The notes beneath the pieces were generated by a model, which worked only from the letters and a program-made list of their open reading frames with translations, did no database searches and was not told the origin of the DNA. Positions 43,847-54,393 of a stretch of 64,000 nucleotides of DNA are shown piece by piece. The stretch is taken from contig CP124529.1 of NCBI GenBank assembly GCA_029953615.1, forward strand, positions 868,001-932,000, in the 5' to 3' direction. Every line of letters starts with the position of its first letter. Position 1 is the stretch's first letter. The DNA comes from Pseudomonas putida. GTDB taxonomy: Bacteria > Pseudomonadota > Gammaproteobacteria > Pseudomonadales > Pseudomonadaceae. Both the position numbers and the translations under genes were made by a program.

Positions 43847-45189
43847 CCACAGCGCCTCCGGCAACGGCCAACTGCGCAAAACCCTGCGCCTCTGGCACGT
43901 GATCATCATTGGCCTGGCTTACCTGACCCCGATGACCGTGTTCGACACCTTCGGTATCGTTTCCGGGATTACCGCCGGCCACGTACCCAGCGCCTACATC
44001 CTGGCATTGGCCGGGATCCTGTTCACCGCCGTGAGCTATGGCACCCTGGTACGACGCTTCCCGCAGTCGGGTTCGGCCTACACCTATACCCAGCGCGCAA
44101 TCAACCCGCACGTCGGTTTCCTGGTCGGCTGGTCGTCGTTGCTGGACTACCTGCTGCTGCCAATGGTCAACGCATTGCTGGCCAAGCTGTACCTTTCGGC
44201 CATGTTCCCGGAAGTACCGGAGTGGATGTGGGTGGCCGGCTTCGTCACCCTGATCAGCCTGATCAACATGCGCAGCGTGAACCTGGTAGCGCACTTCAAC
44301 CTGCTGTTCGTGGGCGTCCAGGTGGCGATCATCGCGGTGTTCATCTACCTGTGCCTGCGCGGCCTGGACCAGGGTGAGGGGCTGGGCACCGCCTGGAGCC
44401 TGTTGCCGTTCGCCGACAGCCAGACCCAGTTCAGCGCGCTGGCCGCCGGTGCAACCATCCTGTGCTTCTCGTTCCTCGGCTTCGACGCGGTCACCTGCCC
44501 TGTCCGAGGAAACCCACAACCCGAGCAAGACCATTCCACGGGCGATCTTCCTCACCGCACTGATCGGTGGCGTGGTGTTCATCACCGTGTCGTACTTCAT
44601 CCAGGCCTACTTCCCGACCATGGCGCGTTTCCATGACCACGAAGCGGCACTGCCGGAAATCGCCCTGTACGTCGGCGGCAAACTGTTCCAGTCGATCTTC
44701 ATCGCCTGCACCGTGATCAACACCATCGCCTCGGGCCTGGCTTCGCAGACCAGCGTGTCGCGCCTGCTGTACGTGATGGGCCGCGACAACGTGTTGCCGG
44801 CCAGCCTGTTCGCCCGCCTGCACTCGCGCTACAAAACGCCAGTGCTGAATATCGCGGTGGTGGGGCTGATTTCGCTGTCGGCGATATTCTTCGACCTGGT
44901 CACCGCCACTTCGATCATCAACTTCGGTGCGCTGGTTGCGTTCAGCTTCGTCAATCTGTCGGTGATCAACCACTGCTACCTGCGTGAAGGCAAGCGGCAA
45001 GGGCTGGCCAACCAGCTAAAGTACCTGGTACTGCCGACCATCGGCTTCTGCATCATCGTCTCGCTGTGGCTGGACCTGAACGCCCACTCGCTGTTGTTCG
45101 GTGGCGTCTGGGCAGTGCTCGGCGTGCTCTACCTGGCCTGGCTGACCAAGGCTTTCAGGAACGCGCCACCCAACTACGTCGCTGAATGA
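43836..45189 (+). CDS. puuP: PuuP-like putrescine/polyamine importer (APC family), frame broken at 44,496
   Basis: The intact product would be about 450 residues with 12 membrane segments. The sequence follows E. coli PuuP closely: [29 protein letters not shown], the INPHVGF helix, [39 protein letters not shown] and [19 protein letters not shown]. One extra T at about 44,496 in ACC-T-GCCCTGTCC breaks the frame after FDAVT; the second frame resumes with [11 protein letters not shown]. The gene is followed by a hairpin and a dCache chemoreceptor. The role inferred is proton-driven putrescine uptake. The symbol denotes family resemblance. Confidence 0.82.
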
Positions 45190-45202
45190 CCCATGCTGCC
45201 GA

Positions 45203-45230
45203 CAACGCCCGCGCCTGATCGCGGGCGTTG
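45203..45230 (+). terminator. Hairpin between the importer and chemoreceptor genes
   Basis: Perfect 10-base stem CAACGCCCGC / GCGGGCGTTG with an 8-base loop followed by TATTTG, 14 bases after the importer stop. Confidence 0.7.
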
Positions 45231-45255
45231 TATTTGATCGAAAAGGAAAGCCCTC

Positions 45256-47319
45256 ATGCCGCTGCGCCGCCTCTCCATCCAGTGGAAAATCACCCTGCTC
45301 GCCGGCCTTTGCCTGCTGGCCATCGTCGCCCTGCTGGTAAGTACCTCGCTGGCCCAGGCGCGGCGCAGCGCGGTACTGGTCAACCAGGCCAACACCGAAA
45401 TGCTCGACAGCAGCGCACGCCTGCGCCTGCAGGCCCATGCCGAAACCCAGGCCCTGCGCATCCAGCGCTATTTCATGGACGCCTACCAGTACGGCAATGG
45501 CTTTGCCCGCCTGGTGCAAGTGCTCAAGACCCGTGGCGGCAACGACCTGCGCGCCGAACTGACGCGCCAGGCCCGCGCCAGCCTGGCTGGCAACCCGGAT
45601 GTGATCGGCCTGTACCTGGTGTTCCAGCCCAACGCCCTGGGCCCGGACAGCCAGTACCTCGGCCAGGACGCCATGGGCAGTAACGAGGCCGGGCGTTTCT
45701 CGCTGTACTGGTCACAACCCAGTCCCGGCACCCTGGAGCTCGAAGCCATGCCGGAATCGATGCTCGGCGACGCCAGCATCGGCAGCAACGGCACGGCGAA
45801 GAACCGTTGGCTGACCTGCCCGCAGGACACCGCAAGAACCTGCATGCTCGAGCCATACCTCGACGAGGTGAATGGGCGCCAGGTGCTCATGACCAGCATT
45901 GCCCTGCCCCTGCTGGAGCACGGCAAGGTGGTCGGCGTGGTCGGCCTGGACATCGGCCTGGCCAACCTGCAGCAGTTGAGTCTGGACGGCCGCCGGGAGC
46001 TGTTCGACGGCCAGGGTCAGGTCAGCATCGCCAGCGCCGCCGACCTGCTGGCCGGCAACAGCCGCGACGACAGCAAGCTCGGCGAGCCGATGGACAAGAC
46101 GGTAGCCGACGGCCTGCTGCGTGTTGCCCACCCGTTCACACCAATCCCTGACGCAGCCCCCTGGCAGGTATTGCTGGAACTGCCGGAAAGCGTGCTGCAG
46201 GCGCCTGCCGTGGCGCTCAACCAGCGCCTGGACACGCACAACCACAGCGCCAACCTCACCAGCCTGCTGGTTGGCCTGGGCGCTGCGGTAGTCGGCTTGT
46301 TGCTGGTGTGGCTGACCGCGCGCGGCGTAACCCGGCCAATCCTGGCCGTGGCCGCGCGCCTGGAAGACATCGCCAGCGGCGAAGGCGACCTCACCCGCCG
46401 CCTGGACTACGCCCGCCAGGACGAACTGGGCCAGCTCACCGGCTGGTTCAACCGCTTCCTCGACAAGCTGCAGCCGGTCATAGCCCAGGTCAAAGGCTCA
46501 CTGCGGGAGGCCCGTAGTACTGCCGACCAGTCGGCAGCCATCGCCAGCCAGACCAGCAACGGCATGCAGCAACAGCACCGTGAAATCGAACAGGTGGCCA
46601 CCGCTGCCAACGAGATGAGCGCCACCGCCCTGGATGTCGCCCATAACGCTTCGCAAGCGGCCCAGGCCGCACGCGCAGCCGACCAGGCCAGCCGCGAGGG
46701 CCTGCAACTGATCGACAGCACCCGGCAGGGCATCGATCGCCTGGCCGCCGGCATGAACACCGCCATGGACGAGGCACGCGCGCTGGAAGGCCGCAGCGGG
46801 CAGATCGGTTCGGTGCTGGAAGTGATCCGCACCATTGCCGAGCAAACCAACCTGCTGGCGCTCAACGCCGCCATCGAAGCCGCACGCGCTGGCGAAGCCG
46901 GGCGTGGTTTTGCCGTGGTTGCCGATGAGGTGCGTGGCCTGGCCCAGCGCACGCAGACATCGGTGGAAGAAATTCGCCAGGTCATCGAGGGCTTGCAGCA
47001 AGGCACCCAGGATGTGGTGGGTGCCATGCACGAAGGCCAGCGCCAGGCCCAGGACAGCGCCGCGCGGATGGAACAGGCGCTGCCGGCACTGCAGCGCATT
47101 GGCGAGGCGGTGGCGGTGATCAGCGACATGAACCTGCAGATTGCCTCGGCGGCTGAGGAGCAGAGTGCGGTGGCTGAAGAAGTGAACCGCAACGTGGCCG
47201 GCATTCGCGATGTAACCGAATCGCTGGCTGGCCAGGCCGATGAATCGGCGCGGATCAGCCAGGCCTTGAACCGGCTGGCGAACCAGCAACAGGCGCTGAT
47301 GGAGCAGTTCCGCGTCTAG
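45256..47319 (+). CDS. mcpU: Methyl-accepting chemotaxis protein with dCache domain, McpU-like
   Basis: A 687-residue chemoreceptor. It has an N-terminal membrane helix (about 11-33), a large periplasmic dCache sensor (about 35-335, with the FSLYW, MLEPY and [10 protein letters not shown] motifs that line the binding pocket), a second membrane helix (about 335-355), a HAMP segment, and a cytoplasmic signalling domain with the invariant hairpin [19 protein letters not shown]. Position in the genome (between the importer and the CDF gene, near queC/queE) matches the P. putida KT2440 polyamine receptor McpU. Ligand assignment rests on this synteny and on the PuuP-like neighbour. Confidence 0.78.
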   Translation: MPLRRLSIQWKITLLAGLCLLAIVALLVSTSLAQARRSAVLVNQANTEMLDSSARLRLQAHAETQALRIQRYFMDAYQYGNGFARLVQVLKTRGGNDLRAELTRQARASLAGNPDVIGLYLVFQPNALGPDSQYLGQDAMGSNEAGRFSLYWSQPSPGTLELEAMPESMLGDASIGSNGTAKNRWLTCPQDTARTCMLEPYLDEVNGRQVLMTSIALPLLEHGKVVGVVGLDIGLANLQQLSLDGRRELFDGQGQVSIASAADLLAGNSRDDSKLGEPMDKTVADGLLRVAHPFTPIPDAAPWQVLLELPESVLQAPAVALNQRLDTHNHSANLTSLLVGLGAAVVGLLLVWLTARGVTRPILAVAARLEDIASGEGDLTRRLDYARQDELGQLTGWFNRFLDKLQPVIAQVKGSLREARSTADQSAAIASQTSNGMQQQHREIEQVATAANEMSATALDVAHNASQAAQAARAADQASREGLQLIDSTRQGIDRLAAGMNTAMDEARALEGRSGQIGSVLEVIRTIAEQTNLLALNAAIEAARAGEAGRGFAVVADEVRGLAQRTQTSVEEIRQVIEGLQQGTQDVVGAMHEGQRQAQDSAARMEQALPALQRIGEAVAVISDMNLQIASAAEEQSAVAEEVNRNVAGIRDVTESLAGQADESARISQALNRLANQQQALMEQFRV

Positions 47320-47341
47320 TCTGTCAGGGCCAGTGCGCCTG

Positions 47342-47426
47342 CTTCGCGGGCTTGCCCGCTCCCACAGGATATGTACAGCCCTTTGGGGTGGAGCCATACC
47401 GTGTGGGAGCGGGCGAGCCCGCGAAG
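47342..47426. repeat. REP pair after the chemoreceptor gene
   Basis: Arms CTTCGCGGGCTTGCCCGCTC... and mirror ...GAGCGGGCGAGCCCGCGAAG, with a spacer of about 35 bases. Confidence 0.84.
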
Positions 47427-47474
47427 AGGCCCCATCAGGCAATACCGCATCATCGATTTTACCGAGCACAATTT

Positions 47475-48434
47475 ATGCAAAACCCAACCAGAACCACCTT
47501 CTTCGACATCACCAGCGAACAGGGCCTGCTACGCACCTCGATCGCCGTCACCCTGTTCATAGCCACTATCGGCATCGCCTTCGGCCTGGCCTCCGGCTCG
47601 TTCTCCATCGTGTTCGATGGCGTCTACTCGCTGGTCGACGCCAGCATGAGCGGGCTGTCGCTGGTGGTGGTCAGGCTGATCACCGCGCACACCACCAGCG
47701 TGCAGATGTCGCGCAAGTTGCGTGAGCGCTTCACCATGGGCTTCTGGCACCTGGAACCCATGGTGTTGGCGCTCAACGGCATCCTGCTCAGCGGCGTGGC
47801 CATCTATGCACTGATCAACGCCGTCAGCAGCCTGCTGCAAGGCGGGCGCCACCTGGAGTTCGGCATCGCCATGGTCTACGCGGTGCTGACCGTGATCGCC
47901 TGTGTGACCATCGCCATTGTCGAGGCCCGCGCCAACCGCAAGCTGGGTTCGGATTTCGTGCGAATGGACGTCAAGGGCTGGGTGATGTCGGCCAGCATCA
48001 CCGCCGCCCTGCTGATCGCCTTCTGCTTTGGCTATGCGGTGCAAGGCACGTCGCTGGAGTGGGTGTCGCCGTACATCGACCCGGCGGTGCTGGCGCTGGT
48101 CTGCCTGGTGATCGTGCCGTTGCCGATGTCGGTGGTGCGCCAGGCCCTTGCGGAAATATTCCTGGTGACCCCTGGCGACCTCAAGCTGCATGTAGACGAA
48201 GTCGCCAAAGCCTTCGTCGCACGCCATGGGCTGCAGTCGTACCGCGCCTATGTGGCCAAGGTCGGGCGCTCGCGGGAGATCGAGCTGTATTTCATCGTCC
48301 CCAAGGCCATGGCCGCGAAAACCATCGATGAATGGGATGCGTGGCGCAACGAGATTGGTGATGCGGTGGGGGGTGAAGGGCCGGACCGTTGGCTGACGGT
48401 GGTGTTTACCGGGGATCCGGAGTGGGCTGAATAA
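47475..48434 (+). CDS. Cation diffusion facilitator family transporter
   Basis: A 319-residue inner-membrane metal efflux protein. Six membrane segments contain the family pattern FDGVYSLVDASMS (about 44-56) with the metal-binding Asp residues, and FVRMDVKGWVMSASIT in segment five (a second Asp but no HxxxD His pair). The C-terminal cytoplasmic part is the ferredoxin-like domain. The variant site suggests a metal other than Zn2+ alone. ATG 47475 was chosen by family start. A hairpin terminator follows. Confidence 0.85.
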   Translation: MQNPTRTTFFDITSEQGLLRTSIAVTLFIATIGIAFGLASGSFSIVFDGVYSLVDASMSGLSLVVVRLITAHTTSVQMSRKLRERFTMGFWHLEPMVLALNGILLSGVAIYALINAVSSLLQGGRHLEFGIAMVYAVLTVIACVTIAIVEARANRKLGSDFVRMDVKGWVMSASITAALLIAFCFGYAVQGTSLEWVSPYIDPAVLALVCLVIVPLPMSVVRQALAEIFLVTPGDLKLHVDEVAKAFVARHGLQSYRAYVAKVGRSREIELYFIVPKAMAAKTIDEWDAWRNEIGDAVGGEGPDRWLTVVFTGDPEWAE

Positions 48435-48437
48435 GCT

Positions 48438-48456
48438 GGGGGCGCTTTGCGCCCCC
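48438..48456 (+). terminator. GC hairpin after the cation efflux gene
   Basis: Stem GGGGGCG / CGCCCCC around CTTTG, 4 bases after the stop. The second hairpin at 48,474 may act with it. Confidence 0.55.
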
Positions 48457-48473
48457 AAAGCGCCGAAAACGAA

Positions 48474-48505
48474 AAAGCCCGCAACCATTTCTGGTTGCGG
48501 GCTTT
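48474..48505. terminator. Bidirectional rho-independent terminator
   Basis: Perfect stem AAAGCCCGCAACCA / TGGTTGCGGGCTTT with a 4-base loop and A-run/T-run flanks. It serves the efflux gene on the plus strand and tRNA-Lys on the minus strand. Confidence 0.85.
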
Positions 48506-48518
48506 GACGTACTGCATA

Positions 48519-48594
48519 TGGTGGGTCGTGTAGGATTCGAACCTACGACCAATTGGTTAAAAGCCAACTGCTCTACCAACTGAGCTAACGACCC
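48519..48594 (-). tRNA. tRNA-Lys (anticodon TTT)
   Basis: A 76-base tRNA, GGGTCGTTAGCTCAGTTGGT at the 5' end, with anticodon loop CTTTTAA (anticodon at 48,559-48,561), GGTTCGAATCC T-arm and an encoded CCA. It decodes AAA/AAG. Confidence 0.96.
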
Positions 48595-48654
48595 GTTGGA
48601 TGGCGCGTATAATACTGATTTCTAACGGGAAATCAATACCCCATCAAACTTTTT

Positions 48655-49329
48655 TCAAAAGTATCGCGTCGGGTCTTCGACACCAGCTGCCTTGAAGCCG
48701 TCGGCACGCAGGCGGCAGCTGTCGCATTTGCCGCAAGCGCGGCCGTCATCATCGGCCTGGTAGCAGGAAACGGTCAGGCTGTAATCCACGCCGCGAGCCA
48801 TGCCGGCCTGCACGATCTGCGCCTTGCTCATGTTCTGCAACGGCGCCTGGATACGGAAGCCCTGCCCTTCGACGCCGGCCTTGGTCGCCAGGTTGGCCAT
48901 GCGCTCGAAGGCTTCGACGAACTCGGGGCGGCAATCTGGGTAGCCGGAGTAATCCACGGCATTGACGCCAATAAAGATGTCGCGAGCATCCAGCACCTCT
49001 GCCCAGCCCAGGGCCAGGGACAGGAACACGGTGTTGCGCGCCGGCACGTAGGTGACGGGGATGCCTTCACCCGGGGTTTCCGGCACGTCGATGCTGCTGT
49101 CGGTCAATGCCGAACCGCCGATGCCGTCCAGGCTCAGGCCGATCACCTTGTGCTCGACCACGCCCAGGTCGCGGGCAACGCGGGCGGCGGCGTTCAGTTC
49201 GGCACGGTGGCGCTGGCCGTAGTCGAAACTCATCGTGTAGCAGCTATAACCTTCGGCCTTGGCCATGGCAACCACGGTGGCCGAGTCCAGGCCGCCGGAC
49301 AACAGGATTACTGCGCGTTTTTCGGTCAT
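48655..49329 (-). CDS. queC: 7-cyano-7-deazaguanine synthase
   Basis: A 224-residue PP-loop enzyme that makes preQ0 for queuosine. It has the PP-loop [11 protein letters not shown] (about 9-19), the FDYGQRH motif (about 35-41), [10 protein letters not shown], and a zinc site CxxxxxxxxCGKCDSC near the C-terminus (the last cysteines at about 204-210). I start at ATG 49329, with GAGGAG about 10 bases upstream. It is downstream of queE and upstream of tRNA-Lys, fitting a tRNA-modification neighbourhood. Confidence 0.95.
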   Translation of the reverse strand: MTEKRAVILLSGGLDSATVVAMAKAEGYSCYTMSFDYGQRHRAELNAAARVARDLGVVEHKVIGLSLDGIGGSALTDSSIDVPETPGEGIPVTYVPARNTVFLSLALGWAEVLDARDIFIGVNAVDYSGYPDCRPEFVEAFERMANLATKAGVEGQGFRIQAPLQNMSKAQIVQAGMARGVDYSLTVSCYQADDDGRACGKCDSCRLRADGFKAAGVEDPTRYF

Positions 49330-49346
49330 GTGTGCTTGCTCCTCAA

Positions 49347-49994
49347 TCAACGTCCGGGTTCGTCGTTCCACAGCAGCTTGTGCAGCTGCAGCTGGAAGCG
49401 TACGGGCAGGTTGTCGGCGACGATCCAGTCCGCCAGGTCGCTGGCGTTCACCTGGTGGTGGCTGGGCGAGAACAGTACCTCGCCAGCACGCTCGGCAAGG
49501 TTGTACTGGATCAGCTTGGAGACCGCCCAGTCGTAGTCCTCACGGGAACAGATGACGAACTTGACCTGGTCGTTGCGGGTCAGCTGCTCGATGTTCTCGT
49601 AACGGTTACGGTGCGACTCTTCGGAGCCAGGGGTCTTCAGGTCGACCACGCGGCTGACACGGGTGTCGGTGCCGGCGATATCCAGCGCGCCGCTGGTTTC
49701 CAGCGACACCTGGTAACCGGCGTCACACAGGCGCTGCAACAGCGGCAAGGCGTTGGGCTGCGCCAATGGCTCGCCACCGGTGACGCAGACGTAGCGCGGC
49801 TTGAAGCCGGCGACCTGCTCGAGGATCGAATCGAGGGTGCGAAGGGTACCGCCACTGAAGGCATAGGCACTGTCGCAGTACTGACAGCGCAGGGGGCAAC
49901 CGGTGAGGCGCACGAATACCGTGGGCAGCCCAGCCGTTCGCGTTTCACCCTGCAAAGAGTAAAAGACTTCGGTAATGCGTAATGTGTCTTGCAT
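49347..49994 (-). CDS. queE: 7-carboxy-7-deazaguanine synthase
   Basis: A 215-residue radical-SAM enzyme of queuosine synthesis that contracts the pterin ring to CDG. It has the substrate strand FYSLQGE (about 11-17) and the cluster motif CPLRCQYCD (about 33-41), and the short length is typical of QueE. A GGEPLAQ motif follows near 73. I start at ATG 49994; a GTG nine bases upstream is in frame. queC follows after 17 bases, so the two form an operon. Confidence 0.94.
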   Translation of the reverse strand: MQDTLRITEVFYSLQGETRTAGLPTVFVRLTGCPLRCQYCDSAYAFSGGTLRTLDSILEQVAGFKPRYVCVTGGEPLAQPNALPLLQRLCDAGYQVSLETSGALDIAGTDTRVSRVVDLKTPGSEESHRNRYENIEQLTRNDQVKFVICSREDYDWAVSKLIQYNLAERAGEVLFSPSHHQVNASDLADWIVADNLPVRFQLQLHKLLWNDEPGR

Positions 49995-50110
49995 GCTCGC
50001 CACGGGCGTGACAGCTAAACAGGCTGTCCGCCTCCGTCAGGCACTGTCGCGGACTCGACATAGCGTTATCCGCAGCAGCGTGTTTACGAAAAAAGGGCTG
50101 TGATTCTAAC

Positions 50111-50137
50111 GAAAAAACCCGCGGCAGGCGCGGGTTT
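50111..50137 (-). terminator. Terminator of the Tol-Pal operon
   Basis: Stem AAACCCGCG / CGCGGGTTT with a 5-base loop, followed on the minus strand by a T-run, 18 bases after the cpoB stop. Confidence 0.8.
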
Positions 50138-50154
50138 CTTTCAAACGGTGCAGC

Positions 50155-50961
50155 TTAGAGCTTCTGCAGGTCACGCTGGGCCAGTTGTGCGGCCGAGGTG
50201 CCTGGGTACTGGGTGATGACCTGCTGCAGAATACCCTTGACCTTGTCGGTGTGGCCCATGCGGCGCTCGACGTCGGCCAGCTTGTACAGCGAATCCGGCA
50301 CCTTGCTGTGCTTCGGATACTTCTGGCTGACCTGGGCGAAGGCCTGGCTGGCAGCCGGCAGGTCGCCCTTGGCCAGGTTCACCTCACCCAGCCAGTACTG
50401 GGCATTGCCGGCGTACTGGCTGTTGGGGTACTTGCGCAGGAAGGCGTTGAACGCCTGGCTGGCCTTGTCGAAGTCTTTCTGCTTGATCAGGTCGAAAGCA
50501 GCATCGTAGTAGAGCTTTTCTTTCGCCGGATCACCGGGCTCGCTACTGGCGGCCGGTTGTTGCGCAGCAGCACCTGCTGCTGCATCGGGGGCGGCACCGG
50601 ATGCACCACCACTGGAGGAATTGTCAGGGGTCGCGGCAGGCGCGGCGCCACTGTTGATGCGACGGTCCAGGTCCTGGTAACGCTCCAGGTTTTCTTGCTT
50701 CATGCGCGACACATCGTTCTGCAGCTCTTCGATGATGCCTTGCTGGCGGGAAAGCTGATCCTGCATCTGTTGCAGCTGCATGAACAGCTGGCCCTGTGCA
50801 GAGGCAGGGGCCGAAGCCCCTGACCCGGCATAGGCGCCGCTCGTGCCATAACCCGCAGGCGGATAGCTGCCTGCGTTGTCATCAACTACAGGGACCTCAG
50901 CCCAGGCCGCGAGCGGCAGGCTGAGTGCGAGGACGGTTACTACACGGCGGCACATACGCAT
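50155..50961 (-). CDS. cpoB: Cell division coordinator CpoB (YbgF)
   Basis: A 268-residue exported protein: signal peptide (about 1-21, ending AWA), a trimerising coiled coil (about 58-100, FMQLQQMQDQLSRQQ...), an Ala/Ser/Pro-rich linker (about 105-145), and C-terminal TPR repeats (about 148-265). CpoB links Tol-Pal to peptidoglycan synthesis by PBP1B during constriction. It is the last gene of the tol-pal operon, 6 bases after pal. Confidence 0.93.
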   Translation of the reverse strand: MRMCRRVVTVLALSLPLAAWAEVPVVDDNAGSYPPAGYGTSGAYAGSGASAPASAQGQLFMQLQQMQDQLSRQQGIIEELQNDVSRMKQENLERYQDLDRRINSGAAPAATPDNSSSGGASGAAPDAAAGAAAQQPAASSEPGDPAKEKLYYDAAFDLIKQKDFDKASQAFNAFLRKYPNSQYAGNAQYWLGEVNLAKGDLPAASQAFAQVSQKYPKHSKVPDSLYKLADVERRMGHTDKVKGILQQVITQYPGTSAAQLAQRDLQKL

Positions 50962-50967
50962 AAGAAC

Positions 50968-51468
50968 TTACTTACGCAGTTCTACGCGACGGTTCTGAGC
51001 CCAGGACTGCTCGTCGTTGCCAGTGGCAACCGGACGCTCTTCACCGTAGGAGACCAGTTCCAGCTGAGCAGGGGAAACGCCCTGCAGAACCAGGTAACGC
51101 TGAACGGCCTTGGCACGACGCTCACCCAGAGCCATGTTGTACTCGCGGGTGCCGCGCTCGTCGGTGTTGCCTTCCAGGACAACGCGGTTGCCGTTGGCTT
51201 TCAGGTCCTTGGCGTGAACGTCCAGAGCGCGCATGGCTTCTGGCTTCAGGTCCGAGCTGTCGTATTCGAAGTAGAAGGTGGTGATTGCGCGCAGGGCAGC
51301 TTCTTCGCTCAGGGAGCCGTCAACAGCACCAGTGTTGGCACCGTAGCCAGCGTTCGGATCTACAGCAGCGCCTTCGCCTGCGTTGTCACCGCCCTTGGAG
51401 GAGCAACCTACAGCTACGGCCATGGCCAGAGCCAGCGCAGCAAATTTACCAAACTTCAGCATTTCCAT
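50968..51468 (-). CDS. pal: Peptidoglycan-associated lipoprotein Pal (OprL)
   Basis: A 166-residue outer-membrane lipoprotein. The signal peptide ends at the lipobox AVGC (Cys about 21), a flexible linker follows (to about 60), and an OmpA-like domain has [10 protein letters not shown] and the peptidoglycan-binding [13 protein letters not shown] (about 99-111) and ALGERRA motifs. It anchors the outer membrane to peptidoglycan and binds TolB. ATG 51468 has AGGAGTTTCACG upstream; a longer frame upstream is not credible. Confidence 0.96.
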
Positions 51469-51522
51469 CGTGAAACTCCTAATGAAACCCCAGTGTGTTA
51501 AGCAAAAATTATTACGCCGCAA

Positions 51523-52824
51523 TCAGTTCAGGTAAGGGGACCAGGACGGTTCTCTGACTTCGCCTTGAGCGGTAGGAAGTGGGAGCCTCACGCGGCCATT
51601 AAGCGACACGAGCATCAAGACTCCCCGGCCCTGCTGGCGGGTGGCGTAGATTAGCATGGTGCCGTTTGGCGCAACAGTGGGAGACTCATCAAGACTCGTT
51701 TCCGAGAGAATCTTTACACTTCCGCGTTGCAAATCCTGGGCCGCAACTTTGAAGTTGGTGAAGCCCTGCTGGCGATGGATCATCACCAGGGTCTTTTCGT
51801 CCGCCGACAGTTTCGGGTTGGCGTTGTAGTTACCCACGAACGTTACACGCTCGGCACCACCGCCACTGACCGACTGCTTGTAGATCTGCGGCTTGCCGCC
51901 ACGGTCGGAGGTGAAGTACAGGGTGTTGCCATCCTTGCCCCAGAACGGCTCGGTGTTGATGCCCGGGCCGGCGGTGACACGGCTGATCTGGCGCGAGGCC
52001 ACGTTCATCACGTAGATGTCCGGGTTGCCGTCCTTCGACAGCACGAATGCCAGGCGGGTGCCGTCCGGCGACCAGGCTGGCGCCCCGTTCAGGCCTTCGA
52101 AGTTGGTGACCTGCTCGCGGCGACCGGTATCGATGTGCTGGACGAAGATGCGCGGGCGCTTCTGCTCGAACGAGACATAGGCGATGCGCTTGCCATCCGG
52201 CGCAAAGCGTGGCGACAGGATCGGTTCACGCGATTGCAGCAGGGTAACCGCACGCGCACCGTCGTAGTCCGAACGCTGCAGGGTATAGCGGGTATTGTTG
52301 GTAGAGAAACGCTCGGCCGTCACGTACAGCATGCGGGTGGAGAACGCACCCTTGATGCCGGTGAGCTTCTCGAACGACTGGTCGGAAATGTAGTGCGCCA
52401 TGTCGCGCAGCTGATCGACGCTGCCTGCCACGCTACCGGTCAGCACTTGCTGCTCGGTGGCGACGTTGAACAGCGCGTACTGCACCTGCAGGCGACCGCC
52501 CGACGGCACGATGCTGCCGACCATCACGTACTGCGCGCCCAGCGCTTTCCAGTCACGGAAGATCACTTCGCTGGCCTGCGACGGCTGGCTGATCATGTTC
52601 TGCCGCGGAATCGGCGAGTAGTAGCCGGAGTTGCGCAGGTCGTTGCCGATGATGTCGGCCATGTCTTCCGGCAGCACGCTGCCGCCCTGCAGACCGAACG
52701 GCACTACCGCGATGGGCGTGGCCCGGTCGCTGCCGCTGGTGACCAGGATGTTCTTTTCCTCTGCCACGGCCATGCCTGCCACGCAGCACAGCATGACCAG
52801 CAGTCCTCTCAGACGTTTAATCAC
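51523..52824 (-). CDS. tolB: Tol-Pal system protein TolB
   Basis: A 433-residue periplasmic protein with a signal peptide (about 1-21), an N-terminal TolB domain (about 25-155) and a six-bladed beta-propeller with repeated SPDG motifs (for example [13 protein letters not shown] and [11 protein letters not shown]). The GTG start at 52824 overlaps the tolA TGA by four bases, so it is translationally coupled. TolB shuttles between TolA and Pal. Confidence 0.95.
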   Translation of the reverse strand: MIKRLRGLLVMLCCVAGMAVAEEKNILVTSGSDRATPIAVVPFGLQGGSVLPEDMADIIGNDLRNSGYYSPIPRQNMISQPSQASEVIFRDWKALGAQYVMVGSIVPSGGRLQVQYALFNVATEQQVLTGSVAGSVDQLRDMAHYISDQSFEKLTGIKGAFSTRMLYVTAERFSTNNTRYTLQRSDYDGARAVTLLQSREPILSPRFAPDGKRIAYVSFEQKRPRIFVQHIDTGRREQVTNFEGLNGAPAWSPDGTRLAFVLSKDGNPDIYVMNVASRQISRVTAGPGINTEPFWGKDGNTLYFTSDRGGKPQIYKQSVSGGGAERVTFVGNYNANPKLSADEKTLVMIHRQQGFTNFKVAAQDLQRGSVKILSETSLDESPTVAPNGTMLIYATRQQGRGVLMLVSLNGRVRLPLPTAQGEVREPSWSPYLN

Positions 52825-53927
52825 AACGCTAGATCCTCAGGTGTAAATGTCATCTTGAACGAACGATATTGGTTGAAATCGCTCGGCTTCATACCCTGCA
52901 TCTCGGTCAAACGACCAATGTTCTTCACCGCAGCCACCGCCGAACTGTCGTACGGGCCGTCACCACTGGACCGGGCCACGCTGACGTTGGTGATGGTACC
53001 GTCCGGCAACATGTTGATCTGCAGGACCACCGTCATGCCCTTGCGCGCGGATGGCGGACGTGCCCAGCCCTCGGCCGCGCGCAAGCGAATCAGGTCGTCG
53101 AAGTCGCCGGCCACCTGGTCACCCTGCTCGTCGGCCAGCGCCTGCTGCCGTTCGGTGGTGTCGGACAACAGCTCGGCCAGGGCCTGGGCTTTCTTGTCTT
53201 CCGCCGCCTTGCGGGCCGCTTCCTGTGCCTTTTTCTTCTGGGCGTCTGCAGCGGCCTTCTTCTTGGCCTCTTCAGCTGCCTTCTTCTTCGCGTCCTCGGC
53301 CGCCGCTTTCTTCTTGGCGTCCTCGGCTGCTTTCTTCTTGGCCTCTTCGGCTGCCTTTTTCCTGGCATCCTCGGCGGCTTGTTTCTTCGCCTCTTCAGCG
53401 GCCTCTTTCTTGGCCTCTTCTTCGGCTTTTTTCTTCTCTTCCTCGGCCTTCTTCTTCGCGATGTCGGCCTGCTGCTTCTCGGCAGCCTTCTTCGCCTCTT
53501 CGGCCTTCTTGGCTTCGGCGGCTTTCTTGGCCTCGGCAGCCTTGGCGGCTTCGGCAGCGGCCTCGGCTTTCTTGGCTTCGGCGGCCTCGCGGGCCTCTTC
53601 GGCCTTTTGAGCGGCGTCGGCTTTCTTTTGTTCCGCGGCCTTCACGGCCTCTTGCTCGACCTTCTTCTGTTCCAGCTGCTCGACCTCGGTCTGGCGCGAA
53701 GCAGTTTTCTTCGCTTCCCCGGCAATCTTCTGATTGGTCTGGGTAGTCGCCTGGCTCTTGGACTTGAGCTGGTACAGGGTAGCCTGGACGATCGGCTTGG
53801 ATGGCGGCAGCTCAGGCGTCATGGCAAAACTGACGAACAGCAGGGCGAACACCAGCACATGCAGGCCGATGGCCCAGACACTGGGCCAGAAGTAGCTTTC
53901 CGAGGCGGATGGCTCTCGCTGTTGCAT
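52821..53927 (-). CDS. tolA: Tol-Pal system protein TolA
   Basis: A 368-residue inner-membrane protein: one membrane helix (about 18-38), a long Ala/Lys/Glu-rich helical rod (about 75-255) made of repeats such as [13 protein letters not shown], and a C-terminal domain (about 260-368) that contacts TolB, Pal and colicin-like ligands. It spans the periplasm and is energised by TolQR. The repetitive rod is a hotspot for assembly error, but no break is seen. Its ATG overlaps the tolR stop (ATGA). Confidence 0.95.
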   Translation of the reverse strand: MQQREPSASESYFWPSVWAIGLHVLVFALLFVSFAMTPELPPSKPIVQATLYQLKSKSQATTQTNQKIAGEAKKTASRQTEVEQLEQKKVEQEAVKAAEQKKADAAQKAEEAREAAEAKKAEAAAEAAKAAEAKKAAEAKKAEEAKKAAEKQQADIAKKKAEEEKKKAEEEAKKEAAEEAKKQAAEDARKKAAEEAKKKAAEDAKKKAAAEDAKKKAAEEAKKKAAADAQKKKAQEAARKAAEDKKAQALAELLSDTTERQQALADEQGDQVAGDFDDLIRLRAAEGWARPPSARKGMTVVLQINMLPDGTITNVSVARSSGDGPYDSSAVAAVKNIGRLTEMQGMKPSDFNQYRSFKMTFTPEDLAL

Positions 53928-54379
53928 CAGGGCGCCTCGGTAATCAGGCCAACGTTACCGACACCGGCCTTCTGCAACCCGCCCATGGCACCCATGACCG
54001 CGCCATAGTCGACAGCCTTGTCGCCACGAATGAACACCTGGGTCTGTTTGCCCTGGTCACGGCCGGCAGCAATGATCTTGGTCACCGCGTCGGTCATGGC
54101 AGGCAAGGTCATGGCCTTGTCCATCTGCTTGTCGGTATCGACTTCGCTGCCGAGGTTCCAGTAATAGGTCTTGTCGGCCTTGATGGAGATGGTGAGGATC
54201 TGGACGTTGTTGTCCTGCGGCAAGGCTTCACTGGAAACCTTGGGCAGGTCTACCTTCACGCCCTGGTTGAGCATGGGCGCCGTCACCATGAAGATGACCA
54301 GCAGTACCAGCATCACGTCGATGTAGGGCACCACGTTCATCTCGGCGACGGGCTTGCGTTTGTGGCGAACTCGGGCCAT
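53927..54379 (-). CDS. tolR: Tol-Pal system protein TolR
   Basis: A 150-residue ExbD/TolR protein with one membrane helix (about 19-38) containing the essential Asp in VVPYIDVMLVLLVIF, and a periplasmic domain. With TolQ it forms the proton-driven motor energising TolA. Spacing to tolQ is 14 bases and it overlaps tolA by one base. Confidence 0.95.
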   Translation of the reverse strand: MARVRHKRKPVAEMNVVPYIDVMLVLLVIFMVTAPMLNQGVKVDLPKVSSEALPQDNNVQILTISIKADKTYYWNLGSEVDTDKQMDKAMTLPAMTDAVTKIIAAGRDQGKQTQVFIRGDKAVDYGAVMGAMGGLQKAGVGNVGLITEAP

Positions 54380-54393
54380 GGGCTTCTACCTGA

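Noticed and set aside
51727..53610. 627-codon plus-strand frame opposite tolB/tolA
   Set aside because: Its low-complexity tail mirrors the Ala/Lys-rich TolA rod; it is a shadow frame of essential genes.
53200..53700. Tandem repeats in tolA as a separate repeat element or assembly collapse
   Set aside because: The repeats encode the normal Ala/Lys/Glu-rich helical rod of TolA and the frame is intact.
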